64,000 bases of DNA from Armillaria gallica (lineage: Eukaryota > Basidiomycota > Agaricomycetes > Agaricales > Physalacriaceae), in assembly GCA_037576215.1 (NCBI GenBank), contig JBANDB010000002.1:3224001-3288000 (forward strand), in the 5' to 3' direction. The notes beneath the pieces are model-generated. The model searched no databases and was not told the DNA's origin. It worked only from the letters and a program-made list of their open reading frames with translations. The translations under genes and the position numbers were made by a program. This document shows positions 10,993-22,327 of this stretch, piece by piece (positions within the stretch are counted from its first letter, which is position 1; each line of letters starts with the position of its first letter).

Positions 10993-12227
10993 ATGTTAGG
11001 TTTCCTCGACTTTCTTGCGCTCACACTGTCGCTCGCAGTGAGCTTGGCCATCATTGTGCCGCTCACTGGCATTCTGATACGGTTCAGAGCGAACTACAAT
11101 CCCAAGGGTCTACAATTGGATCCGGAAGGAGGCGCCCAGCCACATACAGGTATGAACGTCTGCTACATGACTTCACTGCAGTATATCTGACATAAATACA
11201 GGACCAGTTATCAAGTCCTACTTTGGTATGATGAAGCGGGTGTACCAGATTGAGGTTTGTGTCAAGTCTCATATTCTTCACTTCCATTTTTCAAAATCTC
11301 CTGGCAGGGATGGCCTGGTTTATATAAGGGGTTGAGTGCGTATTCAATTCGAAATGTTTCCATGTCTCTGTGTTGATGAACATACCTAGTGCCAACTCTT
11401 TTGAGCACCTCTGTGGTCACTGTCTTGATCATAGTATTCATGGACACTCCCAAACCGCGTCATGGCACATATCACGCTCCCCAGACGGGCGTCTTGGGAA
11501 CGTTGGTCTACAGCATTGGAATGATGCTCATCGCTCTGCCAACTGCGATCGTCACGTACCGGTAAGTTTACTATCCCGTACTTTAGCCCTATTGCTCAAT
11601 ATAAGTTATACAAAGTGCAATCACCACACCTCACAAGTTGTCCTACCTCAATGCCGCGAAATCACTGCGTATCCTTCTCACTCCAACAGAGCGACGTCGT
11701 CCCTGGATCATCTTTTTGACTCCTGGATTGCTTGCCGCCGAAGTGTTACACATTGCTATTGTAGTTCTCGCCCTTGGACCACTTAGGCGTCTTCTCCTCC
11801 CACCCCTTCCAGAATCAAGCAGCTCTCTCCCTGATGTTTCACCGGTCCGACTGGCGATATACTTGGTGGTAGTATTAGTTGCCACAGCCCTGCTTACTCC
11901 ATTAGAAGTGATGGCCACCCGACTAGCTATACAACGGAATCATGCATCATCGGAATATAATTCCGTTTCTCAAGAAGTTGAAGGTGATGCAGAGGATGCG
12001 GAAGAGTTCTCTGGCGTTGAGGAAGATGTTATTGGGTGTGTATAGTATGAACCTCCTTTTTGGCTTCATACTGATTGCCATGCTTTAGCCTGCGTAATGA
12101 AGGTGACCCGTATCTTGGTTTGGCGGACTGCGCGAAGCGCATCATCGATGAGGAAGGTTGGCGCGCGCTCTATCGTGCCTGGTGGATCACCCTACTCGGA
12201 ACCTTTAGCAGCGGCATCGCTTACTGA
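10993..12227 (+). CDS. Mitochondrial carrier-fold membrane protein
   Basis: The spliced product begins MLGFLDFLALTLSLAV and has several hydrophobic segments in about 320 residues. Two stretches carry the carrier-family signature after a matrix helix: EGWPGLYKGLMPTLL near 11310-11400 and EGWRALYRAWW near 12155-12190. The first half also has PLTGILIRFRANYNPKG, resembling a degenerate PxD/ExxRxK region. The classic PX(D/E)XX(K/R) motifs are weak, so it may be a divergent, outer-membrane-type carrier (Ugo1-like) rather than a solute exchanger; substrate unknown. Introns include about 11151-11200, 11255-11306 and 11563-11615. An acidic loop (EGDAEDAEEFSGVEEDV) precedes the last repeat. It ends GTFSSGIAY-stop. 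Confidence 0.75.
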
Positions 12228-14271
12228 TCATATCAGTGTATGGTGTTTGTGTTTATTCTCTGTAATCTGACATCTGCCAGCTGCACAATTCTAATATATA
12301 TTTATAATTTTGGAATGACAGAATCAATGAAGTTTAATCTACCGTTCGTTGAAGCTGTAAGCCCTGATACTGAGCAACAGAATACTATTGATCGTCATGT
12401 TAGGTGAGTTTCGGTACCAAAAGTTGCCAGCCGCTTCGACGAATCTCGTCAGAATTCTGCTGGCGGTCTCATACTTAGTCTCGACTCAAACAACCCCTGT
12501 ACTGTAAGAGTCAAAACGGGACGCAAAGCCGTGCGAAGGTCGGAATCATGGTTTTTACGCTCGCTTCTTTTCATCCCTTCAACCCGACGGTTCATAGCGC
12601 CCAAACTATCTGTTTCAGGACCCAGGTTCATTCCGAGGCCCAAGTTCTGTGCTCCCTAATTCTACCCACAGCGAGGGATGATATTGTTTGGCTATTTGGC
12701 GGCTGTTATGCGTTGACCACACTAAATCATCTCCTTTGCGAACGAATACGCCGAGGACTTCTTGGGGCTCCGTGAACAGAGGATGCTCCCATGTGACATA
12801 CGATCCATGTTGTCGCACGCCGATGCACTGGGTGGGTCGTTCTGATTCTTAAAGATCACTGCCAATCTTTTTCACCCGGTGTACTGCCTTCGTCTTCCTG
12901 CCAAGAGATCGTTTACCTGCCCGTGGTCCCGACCCTCATTTGATATGATAACGCATGGTACTCGCCGTACGGACTTTTTCTTGGGACCTATTGTCGGACG
13001 TAAGTGGGGTTTTTGTTTGTATCATCTGAGAACAAAAGCCAAAAACCAGGAAATAGGGCTAAGAAATCTCTGAAGTTCTTCGGGCATTCTTGGCAAGTCT
13101 ATTCGTACTGTCGGGTATCTCCATGGGTGGAGGTTTTCTTCGATTGGTGTCGAATGCATCCTGACGATAAGCAGTACCCAGTGACCAAGCGAGTTGAACC
13201 TTCGCTCCCGCCTCAATATTCCAAATGAAAGCCAATTTGTTATCTTAGCGCCGATCGATGATGCGCCCATCTACGCCCATACAAGGATGGAGCCGAATTA
13301 AAACTAAAAACAAATCCTCGACGTGCTCTAATGTTTGTGAATGGTGATTTCAAGTGTATCGCGCTATTATTAACCTACGTGTAATGATTTTATGGTTCGC
13401 AGCCACCCCTATTCGGTGCGTGTTAATTCCTGAAAGGCCGGCGCGAAAGATGATGATCATAATCCCGGATGCGTGGTCGACGTTCCTTTCATCCACGCTA
13501 ACGCACGGCTCACACGGTACGAATTTCCGTGTCACCTTATGGGATCCCGCCCTCACTGTTCAATCGCGCCAATCGGTCTCTGCCTGAGTGTCTTGGCATC
13601 TATTCATCGAGATCTTGACATACTTAGGGACAGTTTACATCGATATTCTACCGAATCCGACAACACAACGATAACGCTAGTGCAATAGAAAGTGAGGGTA
13701 CGCACATGGGCATTTTTTCCCCGAAAGAAACGCTTATTGCTTATTCGCACGTCAGTGATCGTTTCAGCGGTAGGTCAGCACATCGCACGCAGACATAGGT
13801 AAAAGTTACGGCGGATTGACGTTGCTTTAACACCTTACTCACTTCGGTCAGCATCTCGAATCAGGCCCTCGGGGCTTCGCTACCCTTCCGGTTGTCCGAT
13901 CATTCCAACCCAGTTTGATAAGTTGACTCCACCCATTATCACTCATTGGACATGACGAAAACGTTAACAGACCCGTTCGACTGCTGTCATCTTCGTGAAT
14001 GTTCTCACGTCCGACCAATCTCGGTCCGTTTCATGATCCTTGTCTACCCCGATATCGTGGAAAGTTTTGCGTGCTCGCCTTCTGTTCTTCCCCTGAGATG
14101 CTGTTTTAGGTATTTTTGTGGATGACTTTGATGACCAGAAACTGACTTCGATTAATCTGCCTATTAGGTGATGGGGAGCGCCAAGAAAAATGATTGCTAC
14201 AAAAGGTCCATCCACTCTTTTATTTAAATGTAGTATCTTTCCCGGTCTTTTCTACTGTGCACGTATACACT
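12228..14271. other. 2-kb gene-poor stretch
   Basis: Several frames of 60-83 codons occur on both strands (for example plus 12548-12775 and minus 12615-12818), but none has family character, and they overlap one another antisense as chance frames do. No terminal repeats, no transposase or reverse-transcriptase remnants and no RNA genes were seen. The last few hundred bases are the promoter of the Zn2Cys6 gene. Confidence 0.3.
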
Positions 14272-15669
14272 ATGCCCTCAGAAACTCAGCCTCGCAAGAA
14301 GAGAACGGCATCCGTCGATAGCAAACCAGACTCAGATGTCGATCACCGCAAAAGGTGGAATACGTTTCTTACTCCGCGAGTTGACGAAGCTAACATGTGT
14401 TGTAAAGGCGTCGGAACCGCACCACTCAGTCGTGCCTCAACTGTCATACATCGAAACGAATGGCAAGTACTTTATCTCTAGACTGCTGTGTGAGGAAACT
14501 AATGTTCGAGTAGTGTGACCGGAAGCGTCCAGCTTGTGCTCGCTGCACACAACTTGGTCTGGTAGGTTGTTATCCTGAACCAGCTTCACTCGTCGTTAAC
14601 AATCACAATTTAGACTGGTCTATGTGTATATGAAGTTGATGACCCCAACCAACGGTCTGATACCCAGGATGAGAGCTCGCGTCTGTTAAAACGAGTGGCC
14701 GAGCTCGAAGGCGTTATACGTGAGGTGACTGACTGCGCACAACTTGTCAGATATTTCGTTGATTAACAAATGTATATAGCTGAAGAACAAACCGCATCCT
14801 CGATGGTTGCAACCAGGCTGCCAACAAATGGCCCCAGAAGCTGAAAACTCGTCTCAGGATCCAGTCCCTCACGATTCCACTGCTTCATATTCCAGTAGAC
14901 CTTCATCTTCTGCGCCCATGAAGCATCCGGCCTCACCTACATCACCGACATCACCGACATATCCTCCCACAAGCGGCCTGTGTATTGACAGCAGCCCATC
15001 CTCTCAGTCTTCGTGTTTCAGTGCATCTCCCATTAGCACCCCTTCTCCCATAGCCACTCCCATTGATGAGTTTTCCTGCTCACCAGTTGCTATCGGATCG
15101 TCCGACGGTCTCGATCTAGTGTCGATGTTCATGTCCTATCCAGACATTATCCCCACAGACGATGCACTGGCGCGACAGAACCTCGATCACCTTCAGAAAA
15201 CCAACAGCGGCCACTGCGGCTGTTTACATGAAGGCGCAAACTATCGTGCGCTCTTGGAGCTATCATTGAGGCTTCGCAAAGCAGCGGATGTGCTTGCAAG
15301 ATCACCCCGGCATCATCCTGGCTCGAGTTGTTCGCTCCAGAGACGAGTCTCGGAGCTGGATGCTCATGCTTCGTAAGTTCTTCTTCCCCTCCGTATGTTC
15401 GCCTTTGCTGACACATTGGATAGCTCTTCCTTGGGCGACGTCAGTTGTCCACCCGATGATACAGACACGGCCGTAAATGGTTGTGATCAGCCGCGACATT
15501 CTTTCGGCACCCATACGAACATCTATGATCCAATGACGGTGCAAGCCGCGATACCTCCTAGTGCAATTGCCCGTTGGCATTACATGACATGCGTCCTTGG
15601 GATAGCTTCGTCTCCGACATGCACATGGCTGTCGATGATCCAATGATGAACTGGGAACCGCGTAGGTGA
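14272..15669 (+). CDS. Zn2Cys6 transcription factor, small type
   Basis: A nuclear DNA-binding regulator. ATG 14272 gives MPSETQPRKKR and a basic N-terminus. The zinc cluster is assembled from three exons: after an intron at 14355-14407 comes RRNRTTQSCLNCHTSKRM, then an intron at 14463-14513, then CDRKRPACARCTQLGLTGLC. The spacing is CX2CX6CX6CX2CX8C, a complete binuclear cluster. The second intron must start with GC (GCAAGT), because the only nearby GT would put a stop in frame. After the cluster come YEVDDPNQRSD, a leucine-patterned helix (RLLKRVAELEGVIREL) and a long Ser/Pro/Thr-rich part with TSPTSPT repeats. No fungal_trans middle domain is present. The end is uncertain: the frame WDSFVSDMHM...DDPMMNWEPRR stops at 15669, but the last joint was not resolved; another frame stops at 15646. 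Confidence 0.8.
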
Positions 15670-17416
15670 CGAGGGCCCCGGGATGAAAGTAACTATTGGA
15701 ATTGTTACGCCTTAGTCGGCAGTATCGAATATCGGCGTGTGTAAATACCGAATATTATTGTTATATTAGTTATACCTGTCTGTTTTCCTTATATTTATAT
15801 AATACCCATATCAGTAAATTCCATGACTTAATCCAACATGTCAATGGCGCCCGTGCGGTTGACGCGCAGAATTTTGTGGATAGACTTAGTGACCTTAAAG
15901 CATCGGGTCATCAAGGCAGATAAATGATATACCGCGAAACGCCGGATATACGACTAACCGACTTGAGTTTGCCCTTGGCAGCTTGATGAAAACAGGGTGT
16001 GGCGTCTAGATTGTGATTGCTTCGGTAACTTGAAGTATCGACCGACGGTGAGAAGGGTACGCTTGGCGAACGGGATCCCATCATTCTCGTGAGTACTAGA
16101 AGGGATGACATTCCCACATAACATTGTTCCCCAAACTGATCAGTTCTCCCATGCCAACGTTGGAGTATTGGATGGGGTAGAGTTGATGATTTACTGTTTC
16201 CGTGGAATAGTATGTATCTTAGAACCAACGCGAATCCAGTCGACATCCCAAATGAATGGGTCCACAAGCTGAAGAAGTTCCGTTGAATTACTCAAGCACT
16301 GCCTCGGAGTGAATTTCGAAGCGGAAAATAGCACGTTCAAGACCGAACTTCAGGTATGACGCTTTCCAAGGGCAAACCCAAGCAAGGCACAGACTAAAAT
16401 ATATACGCAAGTCCATCAATGCTTCTACTACGGCCCAAGGTAGTGAGTCGAAGGAGCCAAGTTTTGGATGACAGCGCGGGGGTCCAACCTTGTGATCCTT
16501 CTATGCAAAGAACAAAGTCACGGATGCTCTCTACAGAACGGTGGAACGAGGGTGCCTACTCCATAAGAGTTTTTGAGACACGCCGAATCCAGTTAGAAAA
16601 TTCCCTTTCAATTCCGTACCGCCAAGACAAGCGATTCCAGACACGCAGGGTGAGTTAGCGACGTAAGGCTTCCCATACCGGCGGTAAGGCTTCAATGAAA
16701 TTGTGGGGTGCTCCGGTAAATGTATTGTTGTTCAATTAGCCTGGATCTGAAGGACAAATGAACGACTTAACACACCTCAGCCGGTTACGGTCACCCGCTA
16801 CCAGTAACCGCAGTAGGTGAGACAAGTACCGGTTCTTGTTGTCAAAAAATTTCCGCGTATGCCTGAGGTAGGGAGAAAGAGCCCTCGGTGCTAGCGTAAC
16901 CCGAGTATTGACATCCGCCGCATGAAAGCTTAGAAAGGTTCAAGTTTCGCTCAGTCGCCGGTGACCGTACAGTGTTCCCATGAAGGAGGCAAACCTGAAG
17001 AAAAGACATCAGACCATCAGAAGGAACGTGAAGATATGACATACTGGAATTTCCATTCTGTAGGCTCTTCGATCGATTCACCTTGTTGAAGTGGCTACAA
17101 AATCTTGCCAAGTAGATCCAAGGTTGGTCACGGATTCGGACTTGAAAACAGGATGCAATTATTACACGCTTACAGTAGGAGACGGCCCGGTTTAAATAAC
17201 ACCGTAATATAGACCTTATCTAAATGGTCTGATTCGACGCTGTGATAGCATGAGCTCGCGCCAAGTTTCTCGTGTTTTGGTAAGTAAACACGACGCAAAA
17301 GTCCATTTTTGAGCAGATCGTGTTCTGGAAGGATCGAAACTCCGCCCGCTTAGTCATTCGGCCAGCACCGACTAAGCGCTAGCTCTGCTTGTCCCTCTAC
17401 TCCGTTGTTGAACAAA
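15670..17416. other. 1.7-kb gene-poor stretch
   Basis: The longest frame, on the minus strand 16267-15911, has no family character. I see no repeats longer than short copies of GTAAGGCTT around 16664-16690 and no RNA genes. A GGATCGAAACTCC near 17329 resembles a tRNA B box but has no A box or cloverleaf upstream. The right end is the U2AF1 promoter. Confidence 0.3.
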
Positions 17417-18301
17417 ATGGCGTCTCATCTCGTGAGTTCTGTTGTGTCTGCATACCATCCATTTTCTGACATTCATCCAGGCAAATATCTTTGGAACAGA
17501 GCAAGACCGTGTTAACTGCTCTTTCTATTACAAAGTGCGTCCTCCAAATTTTCTCAGCCGCTGTTTTTAATTCTCTTTGAAGATAGGTGCATGCCGACAC
17601 GGCGATAGGTGCTCCAGGAAGCACATTCGACCCCCGTTTTCCCAGACAATTCTTCTGCCCAATGTCTACCACAATCCTGCTCATGACCCCGTCTGCAAAC
17701 TGACGGAGAAGGAGCTTCAAGAGGGCTTTGATGCCGTTTATGAAGATCTGTATTGCGAGCTGTCCAAGTTTGGTCATCTCCTGGAGTTACACGTGAGACC
17801 AGATGTTACTTTCTGATTGCCATAGCGCTAACTGACGTCCAGGTATGTGACAACGTAGGCGATCATCTCATTGGCAATGTCTACGCCAGATTCGAGTGGG
17901 AGACCGAGGCACAGGCAGCCGTTGATAATCTGAATGATCGTTGGTACGCAGGTAAGTAATCTGATGATGCTGCGTCGACATTGTGATTTTGACTTGTCAC
18001 AGGGCGACCGCTGTATGCAGAGTTGTCGCCTGTCACAGATTTCCGTGAAGCTTGTTGTCGTCAAAACGAGAACGGAGAATGCAATCGTGGGGGCTTTTGC
18101 AACTTCATGCACTTGCGACTTGCCTCGAAAGAACTGGTGTCTAGTTTGAGGGCCGGTCAGCGATTGGAAAGAAGGCTGCACCCACCGAAGGTCGAGAGTG
18201 GCGGTGGTTGGGAGCCCAGCAGCAGAAAACGTGATGGCGCGCGCGGCAGAAGCGCGAGTCCGACCAGGAACGGGGGAGAAGATAGATGGACGAGAAAATG
18301 A
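17417..18301 (+). CDS. U2AF1: U2AF small subunit (U2AF35), splicing factor
   Basis: The small subunit of the U2 auxiliary factor recognises the AG at the 3' splice site together with U2AF65. The spliced protein starts MASHL / ANIFGTEQDRVNCSFYYK / IGACRHGDRCSRKH, the first CCCH zinc finger. It continues with the U2AF-homology RRM (LLPNVYHNP ... EELYCELSKFGHLLELHVCDNVGDHLIGNVYARF-type layout), the second CCCH finger (ACCRQNENGECNRGGFCNFMH) and a short Arg/Ser/Gly tail (GARGRSASPTR). Introns: 17432-17480, about 17535-17582, about 17792-17842 and about 17951-18000. Length, about 230 residues, is normal. All zinc ligands are present. It is convergent with ALG14. Confidence 0.95.
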
Positions 18302-18629
18302 ACTCTCAACCTCTCTTCCTTCTCGGCGTATGTGTAATGTACCGACTTCAAAATATATCGTCTGTTTCGTCTGCCTGTAAATGACAGTTGAGGCCATCTG
18401 TCTTTCCAACTATCCAATGGGCACGCGGCTCATGTAGTGATTGAAATTTGATGATATAGCTTGCAGTAGCACTGTCGATGTTACGGGCTAGCCTCGTAAA
18501 CCAAACTCAAAGTATCCATTGAAGAGTTTTGCAACAAAAGGTAATAAATTTTACCAAGTTGCTACTTGTATGAAGATAAGTCGTTCAATGGATGAAGAGC
18601 TGCGAGCCGCATTTTCCGTATTGTCGATA

Positions 18630-19572
18630 CTAGACAAGCCAACCAAAACAATCCCCACGACCTCCGTCTGACAAGGGTTGTGGCCATTGCACAACAAATC
18701 TAGGAGACGGGTAAGGCAATACGGGGTCGGTAGGATATCAGTAACACGATACCTGTCTACCAAAGGTCGGAGCAGCTTTCCTGACAAGGATAAGGAATGA
18801 ACTCGGGCAAAAGACTCCACATAGATAAGCTTGGGAGCTGGAAGCCCAACGAACTGTGAAGAGAATGAGAAATCAGAGGCAATCAGAGGAGTAATGGCAC
18901 AGATTAACTTACTTTGTTGACATAGATAGCAATACAGAGGCTGAGACAAGTACCGGGGCCATTAAGAATCAGGACATCGGCGAAAGGGTGCGACGCAGAT
19001 GATGCAGACAAAAGGGGGAAGATAGTTACGTGTTGTATGCATCGCAATAGTGACCAGAGGGCTGTCAAGGGACTGGAGAGAAGGGATTGGTGGACCCGCC
19101 GGGCACGCGGGATTGTCCAAACGGCGAACTTATGAACAGTCACATAGTAACAAGAGAAGAGTCAATACTTGGCGCTTCTTATGATAAACAGATGCCGCAC
19201 ATTTTGCTCTGACGAAGAAGCGCATTTCTTGTATTCAAGATCTTTCGCCTTTTGGGTGCTCAAGGTGTCGCCATCACTAACTATGTATATTCGCGAGGAA
19301 AACCGAGCGTAGTCCAAGGAAGAGAGAAGGGCTATGGCTTCACTGGTATGGCCGCCTGTGCGAAGGCGTGTAAGCGAACGTACTCATTGCAACATACAAA
19401 AAATCAGAAGTTCACCTGATCCTAAAAACACGGCGAGTTTCCGGGTACCAGAAATGTTATCTGACAACCGTGTTCTACCGGAAGATTTCTGGGCAGGCAA
19501 CAAGGAAAAAATGCGCAAAACGCATGCTGCAACGCCTATCAAAAAGCCAATGGCGGAAAGGCTTAAGACCAT
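18630..19572 (-). CDS. ALG14: UDP-GlcNAc transferase anchoring subunit Alg14
   Basis: Alg14 is the ER-membrane subunit that recruits catalytic Alg13 to add the second GlcNAc to the dolichol-linked oligosaccharide. Reading 19572 downward: MVLSLSAIGFLIGVAACVLRI is the N-terminal membrane anchor; LAVFLGSG joins over an intron (about 19380-19437) to GHTSEAIALLSSLDY; then RIYIVSDGDTLSTQKAKDLE, an intron (about 19130-19205), AVWTIPRARRVHQSLLSSP, DVLILNGPGTCLSLCIA, an intron at about 18855-18912, GLPAPKLIYVESFARVHSLSLSGKLLRPLVDR, a last intron (about 18703-18754), and FVVQWPQPLSDGGRGDCFGWLV with a TAG at 18632-18630. All family landmarks are present. Confidence 0.93.
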
Positions 19573-19883
19573 GGAAATCGGAAAGTGGGCCTAGAAGATC
19601 CACAGTTCAATGCGAGTCCGAGGAGACAGGAATGCCAGGGAATCCGGCTGGGAGGAAGTTCCTAACAAATGTGCCAGAAGGATCTGTCGTATAACAGAAT
19701 AGCCAGAAAGAGAGTAAAGGCTGTGCGGTACTGTGCACAAGTACTTGGCAGGGGAAGATAGGTACATTATTTTAAATAAATAAATTACTCTATCAAATTT
19801 CTTTGCGGGGATAACCACGTGGATTACTTGGACTTCGCACCATTGAAATTCGGTGGCATTCGTCAACCATCAACGTGACGAGA
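19573..19883. promoter_or_regulatory. Shared divergent promoter of ALG14 and APC8
   Basis: The 311 bp between the two start codons must hold both promoters. An AT-rich part (TTATTTTAAATAAATAAATTA) lies near 19768-19788, nearer to APC8. No further motif is claimed. Confidence 0.45.
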
Positions 19884-22186
19884 ATGGCAAGCTACGTCGA
19901 CGCGTCGATGGCAGCAGATATACGTGCAGCAGTCCAAGAATGTTCTGAAAGAGGTCTTTACAAAGCAGCTCAATGGTGAGATAGTATTGTGCTGCACAGT
20001 AGCGCCATTGACATGGCCGCGTAGGGCCGCAGATTTGTTACTGACAATCCCAGAGGCGAAACGGAATATACGACCTCCTACAACGGAAACGACATTTTCC
20101 ACCTCTACTCCGGCGAGGAACACTGCCAACGCGTTGACTTCCTTCATGGAATCTCCAACAAAATCACCTGCTCGACATCCTCATGCGGCTTCACTCAAAT
20201 CCTTACCACCGGAGTTGCTACAACACGAGGCTCAACTCGAAGCTCTGGAGGAGGATGAAATTGCTATGGCACGTGCGTGGATGGATACAAGAGAATACAC
20301 TCGAATCGCCCCGGCCCTAAGGAACTGCCGGAGCTCGAAAGCGCGGTTCCTGGAGGTATACAGTAGATATGCGGTGAGTTAGAATGAAAGGATCTCCTGG
20401 CAATGTCACTAATCGACGGAAAAGCATAATAGCAGTGAGCTTATTTTGATATGGATGCTGCGGTCCTGCTGAGCCCCGTGTTAAGGCCCAACAGAGCTGC
20501 GTGAGCTCCTTCGCCTTGTCCGTGATACGGCAGATCCTTGGCTTCTCTTCCTGTAAGATCGAAATCACATCGTGCGACTGTCATTCATGATGTTAGCAAG
20601 GGGCTATTCCTAAAACATCTCGGTCGACGCGAGGAAGCCGCTGAAAGCGCCATCTTATCCATAGCCGGGTTTCTATGGAACTGGTCTGCTTGGGAGCTGC
20701 TGAGGAGTTGCATATCTGATAACGAACAGGTAGTGTCCCAAGTCGCTTCATTTGGTTAGCTGACTCAAACCGTAGATGTCCGCACTCATACAATTGCTGC
20801 CTATACCTGAGAATCATCCGTTGACTCAGATGTTCCAAATAAAAACTATGTCCGACCTGCAATTAGCTTCGGACCATGAGATGTCCCTGGCAGCCAAACT
20901 CTTGGAGCCCAATTGCTTCCCCAAGAACGATTTTCTCTACGGCCTTCGGGGATGTATCATGTACAATAGCCACGGTTAGTTGTCCGTCTTAGCGGGGTCC
21001 TTTCTATTGACCTTTATACCAACTTTAGACATGGGTGCAGCTGTTGTGGAGTTTGAGCGAATGCTGGAGCTGGATCCTTGGCATATTGAATACGTTGACG
21101 TATACTCCTTTGCGCTCCATGTGAACGAAGGGACAAGGAAGCTTTCAAGGCTTAGCCGCGAGTACCTCCTCCTTAACAAAGATCGCCCGGAAGTCGCTTG
21201 CTTCGTCGGTAGGTTAAAGTCTCTTCCCTTGGTTCTGATTTACACCATATGGTTCAAGGCAACTATTACTCTGTCCGCTCTTATCATATCGATGCTATCA
21301 AGTACTTCAAACGCGCCGTTGATTTGGATCCAACTTATGATACTGCCCTCACCCTGATGGGGCATGAATATATTGAGATGAAGAACGCACAGGCCGCCAT
21401 CACTGCATATCGCCAGACTTTAGGTACGAGAATTTTCGTACTAGAAGAGCCGCGCTGTCATCTTGTCAATTAGATATCCGACGAGACGACCACCGTGCAT
21501 GGTACGGTTTGGGACAAGCGTATGAACTACTGAGCATGCACGACAATGCGTTGCATTATTTCTTGCATGCGACGTCAATTGTGTAGGGTTGATTGTTATT
21601 TCCGAATGACTTGTACTGAAGCGGAGACATAGACCTTATGATATGCGTATGTGGCAAGCTGCGGGCCATTGCTACGAGGTGCTTGGAAGGTGAGAGAAAT
21701 CATAGGCCATTGTTGTTTGTTCGTCATCCGCTTTGACAATGGATAAGAATCCGCCAAGCTATCGAATGCTATAAACGGTCTCTTATTTCGGCCAATCCCC
21801 GCGAGACTATTGTGAAACTGAACCTTGCGAGGCTATACTACAAGCTTGGCGAGGTCATGGAGGGGGTATCCTTCCATCGCCGGATAATTGAAATCAGCCA
21901 AGCAGAACGTTGAGTGCATCTATTTTCGTTTTTCGCAGATCACCGATGTATTTCCTTCTCTCGTTTAGAGAGGGACATTGCAGACTATGCCAAGTCTTGC
22001 ATTGAAGTAGCCGCGTATCAGATGGTCTTTCCAGATGGCGATCTGAACTTGGCCCAGGAGTACCTCTCGTCGGTGGCGGCCAGCAACTCCGAAGATGTGG
22101 TGCGGGCAACGAACATGCTGAAAAATGTTACACGGCTCATTGCGAAGCAAACGACGGCGGGAGAAACTGACGCAGTGGAGGCTTAA
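19884..22186 (+). CDS. CDC23: Anaphase-promoting complex subunit 8 (Cdc23)
   Basis: APC8/Cdc23 is a TPR scaffold subunit of the APC/C ubiquitin ligase. ATG 19884 gives MASYVDASMAADIRAAVQECSERGLYKAAQW, the first helix pair; an intron (19976-20024) leads to AADLLLTIPEAKRN. Later exons give ARAWMDTREYTRIA ... FLEVYSRYA, GLFLKHLGRREEAAESAILSIAGFLWNWSAWELL, the TPR run (ACFVG / NYYSVRSYHIDAIKYFKRAVDLDPTYDTALTLMGHEYIEMKNAQAAITAYR) and WYGLGQAYELLSMHDNALHYF. These are unmistakable for APC8. Between 20374 and about 20495 I could not assign an exon: all frames meet stops, and the stretch of about 30-40 residues expected after YSRY is missing or diverged. A 122-nt intron to 20495 would keep the frame. 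The C-terminal tail (NMLKNVTRLIAKQTTAGE) ends at 22186. More than ten introns. Confidence 0.88.
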
Positions 22187-22327
22187 TATATCACGGAAGT
22201 GTAGATATTTACCATTTAGCTCTCAAAAACATGAGATAATTCGATGTGGCTTAGCTAGCTTGGAACCTGCCCTAAACAAGAGCGCTGGCGCGTGACCTGA
22301 AAAGTAAACCTCAACAAACGTAGACGA

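Noticed and set aside
12449..12818. Overlapping frames on both strands that looked protein-like
   Set aside because: They mirror each other antisense and match no family; chance is the simplest reading.
17318..17350. Possible tRNA B box (GGATCGAAACTCC)
   Set aside because: No A box lies upstream and no cloverleaf can be folded.
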